NCBI GenBank assembly: GCA_963716085.1
Contig: OY970288.1
Coordinates: 5,394,001-5,458,000 of the forward strand
DNA length: 64,000 bases
Direction: 5' to 3'
DNA from: Persicitalea sp963716085
GTDB taxonomy: Bacteria; Bacteroidota; Bacteroidia; Cytophagales; Spirosomataceae
The notes beneath the pieces were generated by a model. It was not told the DNA's origin. It did not search any database and saw only the letters and a list, made by a program, of their open reading frames with translations. The position numbers and the translations under genes are program-made. Of the stretch, positions 16,384 through 25,097 are shown in pieces. How positions within the stretch are numbered: the first letter of the stretch is position 1; every line of letters starts with the position of its first letter.

Positions 16384-17181
16384 CTACAAACCTTCGGCTT
16401 CGGCGATGAGTTCGGCCAAGTCGAGGACGCGGACGGAGTCTTCTTTTTCCTTGTTCTTGATGCCGTCGGTCATCATCACCATGCAGAACGGGCAGGAAAC
16501 GGCAATCGTGTCGGCTCCGGTGCCGAGGGCTTCCTCGATGCGTTCGATATTCACTTCCTTACGGCCCGGCTCGGCGTCTTTGAACATTTGGGCACCGCCC
16601 GCTCCGCAGCACAGCCCCTTAGCGCGGCTGCGCTTCATCTCCACGAGGTCGGCGTCGAGGGCTTCGAGCACCGAGCGCGGGGCTTCATAGATGCCGTTGG
16701 CGCGACCCAGGTAGCACGAATCGTGGAAGGTGATTTTCCGGCCCTTGAAATTGTCGCCGCCCGCCACTTTCACGCGGCCTTCGTCGATGAGTTGTTGCAG
16801 GAAAACCGAATGGTGGATTACTTCGTAGTTGCCGCCCAACTCGGGGTATTCGTTTTTGAGCGTGTTGAAGCAGTGCGGACAAGCGGTCACGATTTTCTTG
16901 ACGTTGTACATATCCAGCACCTGGATATTGGCCATCGCCTGCATCTGGAACAAAAACTCGTTGCCCGCCCGCCGGGCCGGATCGCCGGTGCAGCTTTCCT
17001 CGGTACCCAGCACGGCGAAGTCGATGCCGATCTTGTTCAGGATTTTGACGAAAGCGACCGTGATTTTCTTACTGCGGTCGTCGAACGAACCCGCACAGCC
17101 CACCCAGAAAAGTATTTCGGGCGACTTGCCCGCAGCGGCCATTTCGGCCATGGTGGGAACTTTGTATTGTATTTCGCTCAT
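16384..17181 (-). CDS. CCG-domain (Fe-S)-binding protein, GlpC/LutA-like
   Basis: A 265-residue protein with two cysteine-rich CCG-type domains. The first has VGCAGSFDDR and ACPHCFNTLKNEYP; the second has DSCYLGR, LCCGAGGAQMF and VSCPFCMVMM. Such proteins carry or bind an Fe-S cluster in subunits related to GlpC, LutA and heterodisulphide reductase B, taking electrons from a dehydrogenase. In many Bacteroidota it is paired with a larger ferredoxin-like Fe-S oxidoreductase, but here no partner is next to it. The start at 17181 gives the usual N-terminus (EIQYKVPTMAEM). Confidence 0.9.
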   Translation of the reverse strand: MSEIQYKVPTMAEMAAAGKSPEILFWVGCAGSFDDRSKKITVAFVKILNKIGIDFAVLGTEESCTGDPARRAGNEFLFQMQAMANIQVLDMYNVKKIVTACPHCFNTLKNEYPELGGNYEVIHHSVFLQQLIDEGRVKVAGGDNFKGRKITFHDSCYLGRANGIYEAPRSVLEALDADLVEMKRSRAKGLCCGAGGAQMFKDAEPGRKEVNIERIEEALGTGADTIAVSCPFCMVMMTDGIKNKEKEDSVRVLDLAELIAEAEGL

Positions 17182-17507
17182 GAATTTGTGGAATCTTGAT
17201 CTTGAAAAACAGTCAGGTTTTGCAATTTGTTCTGCCGTCGTTTCCGGGAGATCGGCTTTTTTTCAAAGATAGGCATTTTCAGGAAAAATGGGACTTTGTC
17301 CACAGGATGTCTATCTGGCGGCTCGCCGGGCGTGCTGAATGGCGGTTCAGCTTATTTTGGACGATTATTGGTTTTTGATGCCTGCTTCATTCTAAAAATT
17401 ACGTTCTTCAACATCCATTGCACGAAAACAACCTTGAAAGTTCGCTTCTTGAAGTATCTGCGAACATTACAATGGATTCTGCGTTTTTGGGTAACGGTAA
17501 GGATTGC
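17182..17507. other. 326-base intergenic region
   Basis: No gene seen. On the minus strand a TAnnTTTG box (TATCTTTG, 17264-17271) lies 83 bases upstream of the Fe-S gene start and is the only signal recognised. The part next to the RloB gene is AT-richer and probably marks the edge of the acquired island. Confidence 0.5.
17264..17271 (-). promoter_or_regulatory. Candidate -7 box TATCTTTG for the Fe-S protein gene
   Basis: TATCTTTG on the minus strand fits TAnnTTTG, 83 bases upstream of the ATG at 17181. No convincing -33 element was found. Confidence 0.45.
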
Positions 17508-18110
17508 CTACCAATTATGCCCAAGTACTTCCAGCATAGCATTTGCCAGTTTATACAACTTGGTCTGCATTATATCCGGGAAATCTGATTCCGGTTTAGC
17601 GTCGGCATTACGCGCATTATTGGCGGCTTGTTTGATAAGGCGGCAATAGGTGTCAGGATTGAACTCTCCTACCGAAGTGCTTGGTAAAGTTCGTTTCAGT
17701 TTCGTACAACTGGCATTTCCTAGATGAGAAATAGAACCCGAATGAAAATGCAGCCAGACTTCGAAGCACTTGTTGCTTACCGCCATATTCCAATTCGGTT
17801 CTCGCTCGCAAGAGGTTTTTAGCTCCTTGATCTGACCTTGCCATTTATCAACGTCGCAGACGAACCACACCTGATCCCTTTCTTTCGGGGAGTACTTTCC
17901 CTCCTGCTCAGCCTGTTCAATCCGTTTGATAAAATGCTTTGGTGCAGAAGCGTTTTTATTGCGATCGACAATCAATACATTCAACCGAGAACTGCGGGCG
18001 TCGAACCAGCGAAAATAGGCGTCTTCTCTTTTACCTTCGGCAACAATGATGAAGAGACGCGCATCTCGATGGGGCGCACCTTTCTTGTAAGACCTATTCT
18101 GCTTCGGCAT
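17508..18110 (-). CDS. rloB: RloB-family Toprim-like protein (AbiL-type effector candidate)
   Basis: A 200-residue protein from MPKQNRS. It has the RloB layout: an acidic Toprim-like first strand (IIVAEGKRED, Glu25), a DxD strand (VWFVCDVDKW, Asp86 and Asp88) and the strongly conserved SNKCFEVWLHFH block (about 112-123; family form SNPxFExWL). RloB-like proteins are the second component of AbiL-type abortive infection systems, where the Toprim-like domain is a likely nuclease. The start codon lies 17 bases inside the end of the upstream ATPase gene, so the pair is translationally coupled. Toprim chemistry is inferred from motifs and has not been shown here. Confidence 0.88.
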   Translation of the reverse strand: MPKQNRSYKKGAPHRDARLFIIVAEGKREDAYFRWFDARSSRLNVLIVDRNKNASAPKHFIKRIEQAEQEGKYSPKERDQVWFVCDVDKWQGQIKELKTSCEREPNWNMAVSNKCFEVWLHFHSGSISHLGNASCTKLKRTLPSTSVGEFNPDTYCRLIKQAANNARNADAKPESDFPDIMQTKLYKLANAMLEVLGHNW

Positions 18111-19449
18111 ATTGATCCCAATTGAGGTTCTGCAAATCCCCCATGAAGGGGATAGCACCGAAACGTCCGTTCAAATAGCCTTTTCTAATATCTAGATCAT
18201 AACGAATATCGAAGTCACTCAATGGGTACAGTTTCGTTTCGCCCTTGTCTTTTTCCACAAACCATATTTCGTCTCGACGGAAAATGCTTTGATCCAGGAG
18301 GTTGGCTTCGTGGGTAGTGAATATGAATTGGCCTTTGCTTTTTTCATCCGAAACGAACTTACTGACCAGATCTTTAAGAAGGACAGGATGGATACTTTGG
18401 TCTATTTCGTCGATCAAAATAACTGCTTCTGATGTGAGAAAATCAAATAAAGCAGGAATCAAATCTAGCAGACGATTTGTGCCATCTGATTCTTCTTCTA
18501 AATAAAAATCGAGTGATTCGCCATTTTTATTTCTATGCTTGCTAATAAATCTTTTGATCACAATTTCACCATCTTTTAGCATTACAATAACTTCTTCTGA
18601 TCTTTTTTTGGTCTTAAAAGACATCATTTCTCCTTCCTTTATCTCTTCAATTATATTTTCAGTGGAGTTGAGGGTGTTATTCATAATAAAATCCTCAAAA
18701 GGAAGAGTTTGTATTTCGATTGAAGAAATTCCCGTTTGAAATGAACATAAAGAAGATTCTGCAAACTTTCTAAAAGGATTTGACATCAACAAAGGCACAA
18801 TTATGGAAGTAGGCTTAGAACGAGGAAATATAATAATTAAATTATTTCGAAACCATTCATATACAGTTTTAATTTCTTCAAACCCTGCTTTTAATTCAAA
18901 TAAAATTTTTAATAGTAACTCTTCTTTTTTAACTAAGTTGTTTTGAACAAATTCTAAATTAAACTTATCTTTTTCAGTCCGACTGTAATCTTTCGAAAAT
19001 TTTATTTCAATATTTTCTCCTTTCCCTTTTCTATGAAAAAGTAATTTATCTTTTATTTTATTTAAACCTGATTTGTATAACCATTCTTCTGAAATTTCGT
19101 TATTTCGAACCTCAACTCCAAATAGGTATACTATATTATTTTTGATAAACTCAATCTCAAATTTGGAAGGAAGTTTTTGATAACTTTGTTCGAGTTTATA
19201 TTTTTTGATCCCCAGCAGAGTTTCTTTGCCTCCAGCGATAATGATACTTTTTAGGAGATTTACAGCCTTAATCAAATTAGACTTCCCTGCCCCATTAGCC
19301 CCATACAAAGCCGCCGTTTTGAGCAAATCTACAGAATTCCGCTTGTAGATATGATCCTTATGATGCTTCTGATCAACCCCAGCGAGCATATTGAACTCTG
19401 TTTCCTCTTTGAAAGACAAGAAATTACTGACTATGAATCTTATGAGCAT
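18094..19449 (-). CDS. rloA: RloA-type AAA ATPase (AbiL-type sensor candidate)
   Basis: A 451-residue SMC/ABC-like ATPase of the AAA15 type. Walker A is GANGAGKS at 50-57, an ABC-signature-like EESDGTNRLLDL comes late, Walker B is VILIDEIDQSIHP, and the switch His is in FTTHEANLL. The N-terminus MLIRFIVSNFLSFKEETEFNM is typical of RloA/AbiLi ATPases that pair with RloB, and related in layout to the AriA ATPase of PARIS. The middle part is extremely AT-rich: in 18841-18960 I count 25 G/C of 120, far below the flanks. This suggests horizontal transfer. It ends inside the RloB start, forming a two-gene operon. Confidence 0.9.
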   Translation of the reverse strand: MLIRFIVSNFLSFKEETEFNMLAGVDQKHHKDHIYKRNSVDLLKTAALYGANGAGKSNLIKAVNLLKSIIIAGGKETLLGIKKYKLEQSYQKLPSKFEIEFIKNNIVYLFGVEVRNNEISEEWLYKSGLNKIKDKLLFHRKGKGENIEIKFSKDYSRTEKDKFNLEFVQNNLVKKEELLLKILFELKAGFEEIKTVYEWFRNNLIIIFPRSKPTSIIVPLLMSNPFRKFAESSLCSFQTGISSIEIQTLPFEDFIMNNTLNSTENIIEEIKEGEMMSFKTKKRSEEVIVMLKDGEIVIKRFISKHRNKNGESLDFYLEEESDGTNRLLDLIPALFDFLTSEAVILIDEIDQSIHPVLLKDLVSKFVSDEKSKGQFIFTTHEANLLDQSIFRRDEIWFVEKDKGETKLYPLSDFDIRYDLDIRKGYLNGRFGAIPFMGDLQNLNWDQYAEAE

Positions 19450-19541
19450 GGTTATAATATTAGTTATGCAAAGCTAAGAGATTTTTTCTCATGGCACCTT
19501 CTTAAATTGGTCCTTCTATAAGGAAGAAATTATCAATCGCC

Positions 19542-21875
19542 ATGGAGCCCTATCTCAAAAATCTCAGAATATCCACTTGGCTCAGAGCGATTTTACTTTT
19601 CATTCTAACAGGATTCACTCTCGACTATGCCTTCCCATTCCGACCTAACGTCCCCTACTCCACCCAAATTCTCGCCGCAGACGGTACCGTCCTTCACGCC
19701 TTCCTGAGCAGAGACGACAAGTGGCGGCTGCAAACGGAAGTGGCGGAAATCACGCCGCTGCTGGGCAAGACGCTCATTCATAAAGAGGATCGCTTTTTTA
19801 ATTGGCATCCGGGCGTCAATCCGCTGGCGCTGGGGCGGGCGGCGCTGCGGAATATGCTCACGGGAAAGCGTACTTCCGGGGCTTCTACCATCACCATGCA
19901 GGTGGTGCGATTGCTGGAACCGCGTGAGCGTACTTACGGCAGCAAGTTTGTCGAAATGTTACGTGCCGTGCAGTTGGAACTTCATTATTCCAAAACTGAA
20001 ATCCTGCAACTGTACCTCAATCTGGTACCCTACGGCGGCAATATCGAGGGCATCAAGGCGGCCTCGCTACTGTACTTCGGCAAGCCGCCGCAGTTGCTGA
20101 GTTTGGCTGAGATTACGGCCTTAGCGATTGTCCCCAACCGCCCGTCGAGCTTGCGGCCCGACACGCGGACGGCGAACCTGCTGGCCGCCCGCAACGATTG
20201 GCTAAGCCGCTTTGGAAGAGAAGGTTTGTTTGAAAAAGAAGTCATCGAAGATGCCCGGCGCGAACCGCTGGACGTCACACGCCGCGCCGCGCCGCGCGAA
20301 ATCCCGCACCTGGCCCTGCGCCTGAAAAGCGAATTTCCCGGTGCGCCGACGATCCACACCGCCATCCGTCCCCAAAAGCAGCGGCAGGCGGAGGAGTTAT
20401 TGAAGAATTACATCAATCGGCTGCGGGTAAAGAATATTCACAACGCGGCGGTGCTGGTGGTGAACAATGAAACCGGAGCCGTGGAAGCCTACGTCGGCTC
20501 GGCCGATTTCAATAATCCCTACGACGGCGGACAGGTGGACGGCATCCGGGCGGTGCGCTCGCCGGGCAGTACGCTGAAGCCGCTTCTGTACGCCACGGCT
20601 TTCGATAAGGGGTTGCTTACGCCCAAAACCGTCCTCAACGACGTGCCAACCAATTTCGGCGGCTACGAGCCGGAGAATTTCGACCAGCGCTTCAACGGCC
20701 CGGTCACGGTGGACTTTGCACTGGCCAATTCGCTCAATGTCCCGGCGGTGAAGATTTTGCAGGAAGTCGGTACGCCCGTTCTGGTGGAGCAGTTGAAAAA
20801 AGCGGGCTTCCAAACAGTGCGCAAGCAGTCGAAGGACTTGGGACTGTCGCTGATTTTGGGCGGCTGCGGCGTGACGCTCGAAGAGCTCACGCGGCTGTTT
20901 GCGGCCTTTGCGCGGGAAGGAAAGGTAAGTCCGCTGACTTTTGGCTCACCTACCATTTTACCCAAAAAAAATAAAGTCACGGGCGGCGAAATCATCTCGC
21001 CCGGCGCGGCTTTTTTAATCACCAATATCCTCACGCAGATTACTCGACCCGACCTTCCCACCAATTTCGACAACACCTACCACCTGCCACGCATCGCCTG
21101 GAAGACGGGGACATCCTACGGTCGCCGCGACGCGTGGAGCGTGGGCTACAACCAGCGCTACACCGTGGGCGTGTGGGTGGGGAATTTCTCGGGACAGGGC
21201 GTCCCCGAACTCAGCGGGGCCGAAACGGCCACACCGTTACTGTTTTCGATTTTCAACAGCTTGGACTACAACTCCCCCAAAGGCTGGTACCGCGCCCCCG
21301 ACGCCGTGGCGGTGCGGCTGGTCTGCGCGGCGAGCGGCGACATTCCGGTGGCGTTTTGTACTAATAAAATCGTGGACCACCACTTGATGGGAATATCGCC
21401 CTACCGCCGTTGTTCGCACCGGAAGTGGGTTTTTACGGATGAAGCGGGAAAAGTTTCGTACTGTCCGTACTGCCTGCCGGGCGAAGGCCAGGGCGGCCAC
21501 GTCAGGCGGTCGTACCCGAATCTTGCCCCCGAACTGATTGCCCATTACGAATTAAGGAAGTTGCCCTACGAAAAAGAGCCGCCGCACAATCCGGCTTGCG
21601 AGCGGGTGTTCCACGACGGGGCACCGCTGATTGTGAGTCCGAACGAGGGCAGCGAGTATTATATTCGCAAAGACGAACCGCAGCAACTGCTGCTGAGTTG
21701 CCAGGCGGCCAATAATGTGGGGGAGATTTTCTGGTATGTCAACGACAAGCTCTACCAAAAGAGCGGCCCGACCGAAGCCGTGTTCGTGAGTCCGCCGCCG
21801 GGCCGCGTCAAGATTTCGTGCAGCGACGACAAGGGGAGGAATACAGATATTTGGATTGAGGTGAAGCGGTTGTGA
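19542..21875 (+). CDS. pbpC: Penicillin-binding protein 1C
   Basis: A 777-residue bifunctional peptidoglycan synthase. One N-terminal transmembrane helix (WLRAILLFILTGFTLDYAF) anchors it. The GT51 domain has catalytic Glu82 in HKEDRFFNWHPGVNP and the block RTSGASTITMQVVRLLEPR. The transpeptidase has Ser343/Lys346 in SPGSTLKP, SLN at 397-399 and KTG at 521-523. A C-terminal BiPBP_C-like beta domain (about 690-777) is typical of PBP1C. The Cys-rich segment CSHRKWVFTDEAGKVSYCPYC is also usual in this class. The alpha-2-macroglobulin gene that often goes with pbpC is not adjacent. Confidence 0.97.
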   Translation: MEPYLKNLRISTWLRAILLFILTGFTLDYAFPFRPNVPYSTQILAADGTVLHAFLSRDDKWRLQTEVAEITPLLGKTLIHKEDRFFNWHPGVNPLALGRAALRNMLTGKRTSGASTITMQVVRLLEPRERTYGSKFVEMLRAVQLELHYSKTEILQLYLNLVPYGGNIEGIKAASLLYFGKPPQLLSLAEITALAIVPNRPSSLRPDTRTANLLAARNDWLSRFGREGLFEKEVIEDARREPLDVTRRAAPREIPHLALRLKSEFPGAPTIHTAIRPQKQRQAEELLKNYINRLRVKNIHNAAVLVVNNETGAVEAYVGSADFNNPYDGGQVDGIRAVRSPGSTLKPLLYATAFDKGLLTPKTVLNDVPTNFGGYEPENFDQRFNGPVTVDFALANSLNVPAVKILQEVGTPVLVEQLKKAGFQTVRKQSKDLGLSLILGGCGVTLEELTRLFAAFAREGKVSPLTFGSPTILPKKNKVTGGEIISPGAAFLITNILTQITRPDLPTNFDNTYHLPRIAWKTGTSYGRRDAWSVGYNQRYTVGVWVGNFSGQGVPELSGAETATPLLFSIFNSLDYNSPKGWYRAPDAVAVRLVCAASGDIPVAFCTNKIVDHHLMGISPYRRCSHRKWVFTDEAGKVSYCPYCLPGEGQGGHVRRSYPNLAPELIAHYELRKLPYEKEPPHNPACERVFHDGAPLIVSPNEGSEYYIRKDEPQQLLLSCQAANNVGEIFWYVNDKLYQKSGPTEAVFVSPPPGRVKISCSDDKGRNTDIWIEVKRL

Positions 21876-21980
21876 GGTGTGTGACATAATCGAGTTTCTT
21901 GCCAGCTACTTTCGCTATTGTGGAAGAATCAACTTATTTTTTTTCCTATATTTACAAGCTATAGCCAAAAATAGAAAGCT

Positions 21981-22208
21981 ATGAATTATCAAAACAGAAT
22001 CACGGCCAATCCGGATGTAATGCTCGGCAAGCCTGTCATCAAAGGCACTCGCATCACCGTAGAATTGATTTTGCGAAAAATTACGGGCGGCTTCACTTTC
22101 GACGAGATTGTCGAGATGTACCCTCATATTACGAAAGAAGATATTTTAGCTTCTGTAAGCTACGCTGCATCCGTTCTTGAAAGTGAAGAGATCCTGCAAA
22201 GTGCGTAA
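21981..22208 (+). CDS. DUF433 antitoxin-like protein
   Basis: A 75-residue protein with the DUF433 signature: RITANPDVMLGKPVIKGTRITVELIL, then FDEIVEMYPHITKEDILASVSYAA. It is a winged helix-type protein usually encoded just before a DUF5615 PIN-like protein, acting as the likely antitoxin. The partner starts two bases after its stop. Family and pairing are clear; antitoxin action is inferred from the pair. Confidence 0.93.
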   Translation: MNYQNRITANPDVMLGKPVIKGTRITVELILRKITGGFTFDEIVEMYPHITKEDILASVSYAASVLESEEILQSA

Positions 22209-22210
22209 TT

Positions 22211-22557
22211 ATGATTTTAGCAGACGAAGGCTTGAATGGCAACTTGGTCAAAGCGTTGCGTGCTGACGGCTACCAGATAAGCTGGATTAAAGAACTGAAT
22301 GCCGGCATAAGAGACAGGGAGATTATCGGACTTGCTCGTCAAAATAACCAAGTCATCATCACCGAAGACAAAGTTTCGGTGAATGGGTATTTGCCCACCA
22401 AATCACTGGTCTAACGATTATTTTCCTTCGTTACGACAAGGAAGATTACAATACAATTTTGTCGTTTCTTCGATCAACACTGAAAACAGTTGAGATTAAA
22501 AGCTTCAATGAGTTTATCACCATCAATAAGAACAAAGTAAGAAGGCGGCAAATATAG
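22211..22557 (+). pseudogene. DUF5615 PIN-like toxin, frameshifted
   Basis: The first frame (22211-22414) gives MILADEGLNGNLVKALRADG through VIITEDK and then leaves the family. From 22375 the +1 frame continues the homology: FGEWVFAHQITGLTIIFLRY, then KEDYNTILSFL and KNKVRRRQI, stopping at 22557. The family normally reads ITEDKDFGEW, so the sequence GACAAAGTTTCGG looks like a one-base loss from GACAAAGATTTCGG. The conserved acidic residue after EDK is lost at this point. If real, the toxin is truncated to 67 residues and probably inactive, while the antitoxin gene remains intact. A sequencing error is the alternative. Confidence 0.85.
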
Positions 22558-22562
22558 CCCCC

Positions 22563-24218
22563 TTACTTCGTAGGTTTCAGCAAGTTCTTGTAGCGATCCA
22601 TATCTTTATAAAGTGCCAAAGCAGCCTTCATCTCAGCGTCGTTGCTGAACGACGCTTCCTTCATGCCTTTTTCGAGGTAGTAATGCTTCACGATCTCCTC
22701 CTGCAAGAGCGCCGTGAGTTCTTCCTTATGGATTTGCAGATCGTTGTCCTTGTTATGAACAAGTTTGCTTTTCAGGGCTTTCAACTGCTCCTCGATCGTC
22801 TTGTAAGATTTTTCTTTCTTGGCCGCTTCTTCTAATTCCGTCAAATCCTTGTCCACTTGCGTCGTGTAGCTGTACTCCTTATCGGCCAGCCACTTCGTGA
22901 AGTTCTGATACTCGGCGTCGGTGACGCGGAACTCGCGGGCGGGCTTGATAGTGGGGTGCTCGGAGTGGTACTTCACGGCGTAGTTGAACAGCAGCCGCTT
23001 GCGGGCCAGCGTACTGGCCAGGGGCGAGTGGGTTTCCTTTTCGGTCTGGATGTCGGGCAGCACGCCGCCGCCGTCGTACACCACGCGGCCGTTGCGGGTG
23101 GTGAAGGCAGTTTGCAGCGAGTCGGGGACTTTTCCCACACTGCCGTCTTCGTTGCGGTGGCTATAGTCGATGGCCTGAATGCAGCGGCCACTCGGGATGT
23201 AATACTTGGCGGTCGTGATCTTCATCTTGGTATTGTACGACAGGTCGCGGGTTGTCTGTACCAGTCCTTTGCCGTAAGTGCGCTGTCCGATCAGTACCCC
23301 GCGGTCGTAGTCCTGAATCACGCCCGAAACGATCTCTGCCGCCGAAGCCGAGCGGTTGTTGGCTAACACCACCAGCGGAATTTCGGTATCCAATGCCGGA
23401 TTGTAGGCCGAGTAGGTTTTGTTCCAGTCGGCCACTTTGCCTTTGGTCGAAACGATTTCTTCCCCCTTGGGAATGAAAACGTTGGCGATTTCGATCGACA
23501 TATTCAGCAATCCACCCGGATTCTCGCGCACATCGAGAATCAGCTTTTTCATGCCCTTGCCCTTCAATTCCTGAAAAGCGTTGCGCACCTCCCGTGAGGC
23601 GGTGGCGGTAAAGTCCTTTAAGTCGATATAGCCTACCTCGTCGTCGATCATGCCGTAGTACGGTACGTTAGTCACCTTTACCACGTCGCGACTTACGGGG
23701 ATTTCCATCGGCTTTTGCACACCGTAGCGCTTGATGGTCAGTTTGGTCGTGGAGTTGGACTGGCCGCGCAGCAACCGGGCGGGGTCGGAGTCGGCCAAGG
23801 TAGAGAGGTCGATCCCGTCGATTTTCAGAATCTCATCGCCCAATTGCAGACCCGCCTTCTGAGCCGGCGTGTCTTCATAAACCATCATAATGGTGTACTT
23901 GTCCTCCGCCGAACTCACTACGGCCCCAATGCCATTGTACTTGCCGGTGGTCATCGTCATATAATCCTCGATATCGTCCTCGGCGTAAAAATTAGTGTAA
24001 GGGTCGAGGGTTTTCAGCATTTGGTCGATGCTGGTTTTGATGAGGGTGTTAGGGTTCACTTCGTCCACATAGTAGGCGTTCAGTTCTTTGAACAGCGTAG
24101 CGTAGATGTCGAGATTGCGGGCGATCTCGAACAGACGGTCGTCTTGCTTGAAGGAGACGAACAACAGGCCCGCCACGACGGGGAAAGCGAGTAGGAAGGA
24201 GCGGAAGTATTTTTTCAT
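22563..24218 (-). CDS. ctpA: C-terminal processing peptidase, S41 family (CtpA/Prc-like)
   Basis: A 551-residue periplasmic protease with an N-terminal signal anchor (SFLLAFPVVAGLLFVSF). It has a PDZ domain at about 85-180 (GIGAVVSSAEDKYTIMMVYEDTPAQKAGLQLGDEILKIDG) and an S41 domain with VRENPGGLLNMSIEIANVF, catalytic Ser in ANNRSASAAEIVSGVIQD and catalytic Lys in TYGKGLVQTTRDL. The C-terminal 130 residues are charged and helical. Its place directly downstream of rnpA is a usual Bacteroidota arrangement. A 7-bp repeat array begins six bases upstream of its start codon. Confidence 0.95.
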   Translation of the reverse strand: MKKYFRSFLLAFPVVAGLLFVSFKQDDRLFEIARNLDIYATLFKELNAYYVDEVNPNTLIKTSIDQMLKTLDPYTNFYAEDDIEDYMTMTTGKYNGIGAVVSSAEDKYTIMMVYEDTPAQKAGLQLGDEILKIDGIDLSTLADSDPARLLRGQSNSTTKLTIKRYGVQKPMEIPVSRDVVKVTNVPYYGMIDDEVGYIDLKDFTATASREVRNAFQELKGKGMKKLILDVRENPGGLLNMSIEIANVFIPKGEEIVSTKGKVADWNKTYSAYNPALDTEIPLVVLANNRSASAAEIVSGVIQDYDRGVLIGQRTYGKGLVQTTRDLSYNTKMKITTAKYYIPSGRCIQAIDYSHRNEDGSVGKVPDSLQTAFTTRNGRVVYDGGGVLPDIQTEKETHSPLASTLARKRLLFNYAVKYHSEHPTIKPAREFRVTDAEYQNFTKWLADKEYSYTTQVDKDLTELEEAAKKEKSYKTIEEQLKALKSKLVHNKDNDLQIHKEELTALLQEEIVKHYYLEKGMKEASFSNDAEMKAALALYKDMDRYKNLLKPTK

Positions 24219-24223
24219 AAGTT

Positions 24224-24251
24224 GGCGGTCGGCTATCGGCTTTCGGCTCGG
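24224..24251. repeat. 7-bp array upstream of ctpA
   Basis: Units GGCGGTC, GGCTATC, GGCTTTC and GGCTCGG are in register, beginning six bases upstream of the ctpA start codon. Confidence 0.8.
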
Positions 24252-24290
24252 TCCGGCGTTCCGGTCGGCCTTTTTTGTGAATCAGAATCT

Positions 24291-24752
24291 TCAGGGAGAA
24301 GGCGACGTGGCCATCTTTTGCAAGATTTTCACCATCGACTTTTCAATAACGTCGTAGGGGCTTATTTCTTTTGCAAGATAGAGAAAAGCCACGGAAGTCG
24401 CTCGCGTCGCCGGGGAACTCTCGCTCAAAATGTGCTTGTGGAGGCGGTATGCCTCGCGGCAGCGGCGACGGACGAGGTTACGATCCACGGCCCGCTTGAA
24501 GTTGCGCTTGGAAACCGAGAACAGAACCTCAGGTGAGGCTAGGTTGTCAAAGGATTCCCTCCTCCCTCCTCCATTCCTCCCTTCTCCTTCAAAAAAAAGC
24601 ACCCTAAACGGAAATATATAAAAAGTTTGAACTTCGGGGTTGCCACGCTGAAAAAGCCGGTCGATTATCGACCGGCTTCGTAGTTTTTCCACTTTTTTGA
24701 AAGTCTTTTTCAAGCTCTTGCTACAAAACAGCTTTTGAAGTGAATCCAACAA
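24291..24752 (-). CDS. rnpA: Ribonuclease P protein component
   Basis: A 153-residue RNase P protein, which helps the RNA subunit mature tRNA 5-prime ends. The RNR signature is present as FSVSKRNFKRAVDRNLVRRRCREAYR, with the N-terminal SRSIIDRLFQRG block. The start is uncertain: ATG at 24752 gives a 13-residue lead (MLDSLQKLFCSKS) before the usual beginning LKKTFKKVEKL, whose Leu codon is TTG at 24713 and may be the real start. The gene follows rpmH on the same strand, the classical rpmH-rnpA order. A terminator-like hairpin lies inside its coding region (24654-24678). Confidence 0.95.
   Translation of the reverse strand: MLDSLQKLFCSKSLKKTFKKVEKLRSRSIIDRLFQRGNPEVQTFYIFPFRVLFFEGEGRNGGGRRESFDNLASPEVLFSVSKRNFKRAVDRNLVRRRCREAYRLHKHILSESSPATRATSVAFLYLAKEISPYDVIEKSMVKILQKMATSPSP
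24654..24678 (-). other. Terminator-like hairpin inside rnpA
   Basis: A perfect inverted repeat with 12-base arms (arm AAGCCGGTCGAT) and a one-base centre lies within codons 25-34 of rnpA. On the transcribed (minus) strand the 3-prime arm runs straight into a run of five T (GGCTTTTTCAG), the shape of an intrinsic terminator. It sits just after rpmH in the transcript and could limit rnpA relative to rpmH. Function is inferred from shape alone. Confidence 0.4.
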
Positions 24753-24785
24753 GCCGTCCTATCGACGCCAGCCCGACGACCTTTT

Positions 24786-24944
24786 TTACTGCTTGTGACG
24801 CTTCTCGTCGGACACGCTCAGCTTGTGGCGTCCCTTAGCGCGGCGGCGCTTGATTACGTTCCGACCGTTGGCGGTGGACATGCGCTCCATGAATCCGTGC
24901 TTGTTGCGGCGCTTGCGCTTGGAGGGTTGGTAAGTGCGTTTCAT
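24786..24944 (-). CDS. rpmH: 50S ribosomal protein L34
   Basis: A 52-residue basic protein beginning MKRTYQPSKRKRRNKHGF, with the L34 hallmark SKRKRRNKHGFMERM followed by NGRNVIKRRRAKGRHKLSVSD. The sequence and length are fully typical. It lies 33 bases upstream of rnpA on the same strand, the conserved rpmH-rnpA pair. Confidence 0.98.
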   Translation of the reverse strand: MKRTYQPSKRKRRNKHGFMERMSTANGRNVIKRRRAKGRHKLSVSDEKRHKQ

Positions 24945-24998
24945 CTCAGTATCAAATTTATAGCTCTAAAAACAATCGGTTTTTCTGATTTGGGCTGG

Positions 24999-25006
24999 CA
25001 AAGGTA
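24999..25006 (-). promoter_or_regulatory. Candidate -7 box TACCTTTG for rpmH-rnpA
   Basis: On the minus strand TACCTTTG (caaaggta on plus) fits TAnnTTTG and lies 54 bases upstream of the rpmH ATG. It is a good candidate promoter for the rpmH-rnpA transcript. Confidence 0.6.
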
Positions 25007-25089
25007 AGGAAATTTTGAAAAGGACACCACAATCCCTAAAAGGTTTTTGAGAGGAAACCTCAGTTGGGGGCGCGATAAGTAAAAATGAC

Positions 25090-25097
25090 TATTTTTG
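25090..25097 (+). promoter_or_regulatory. Candidate -7 box TATTTTTG for ypfJ
   Basis: TATTTTTG fits TAnnTTTG and lies 75 bases before the ATG at 25173, in a region with no other assigned role. Confidence 0.45.
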
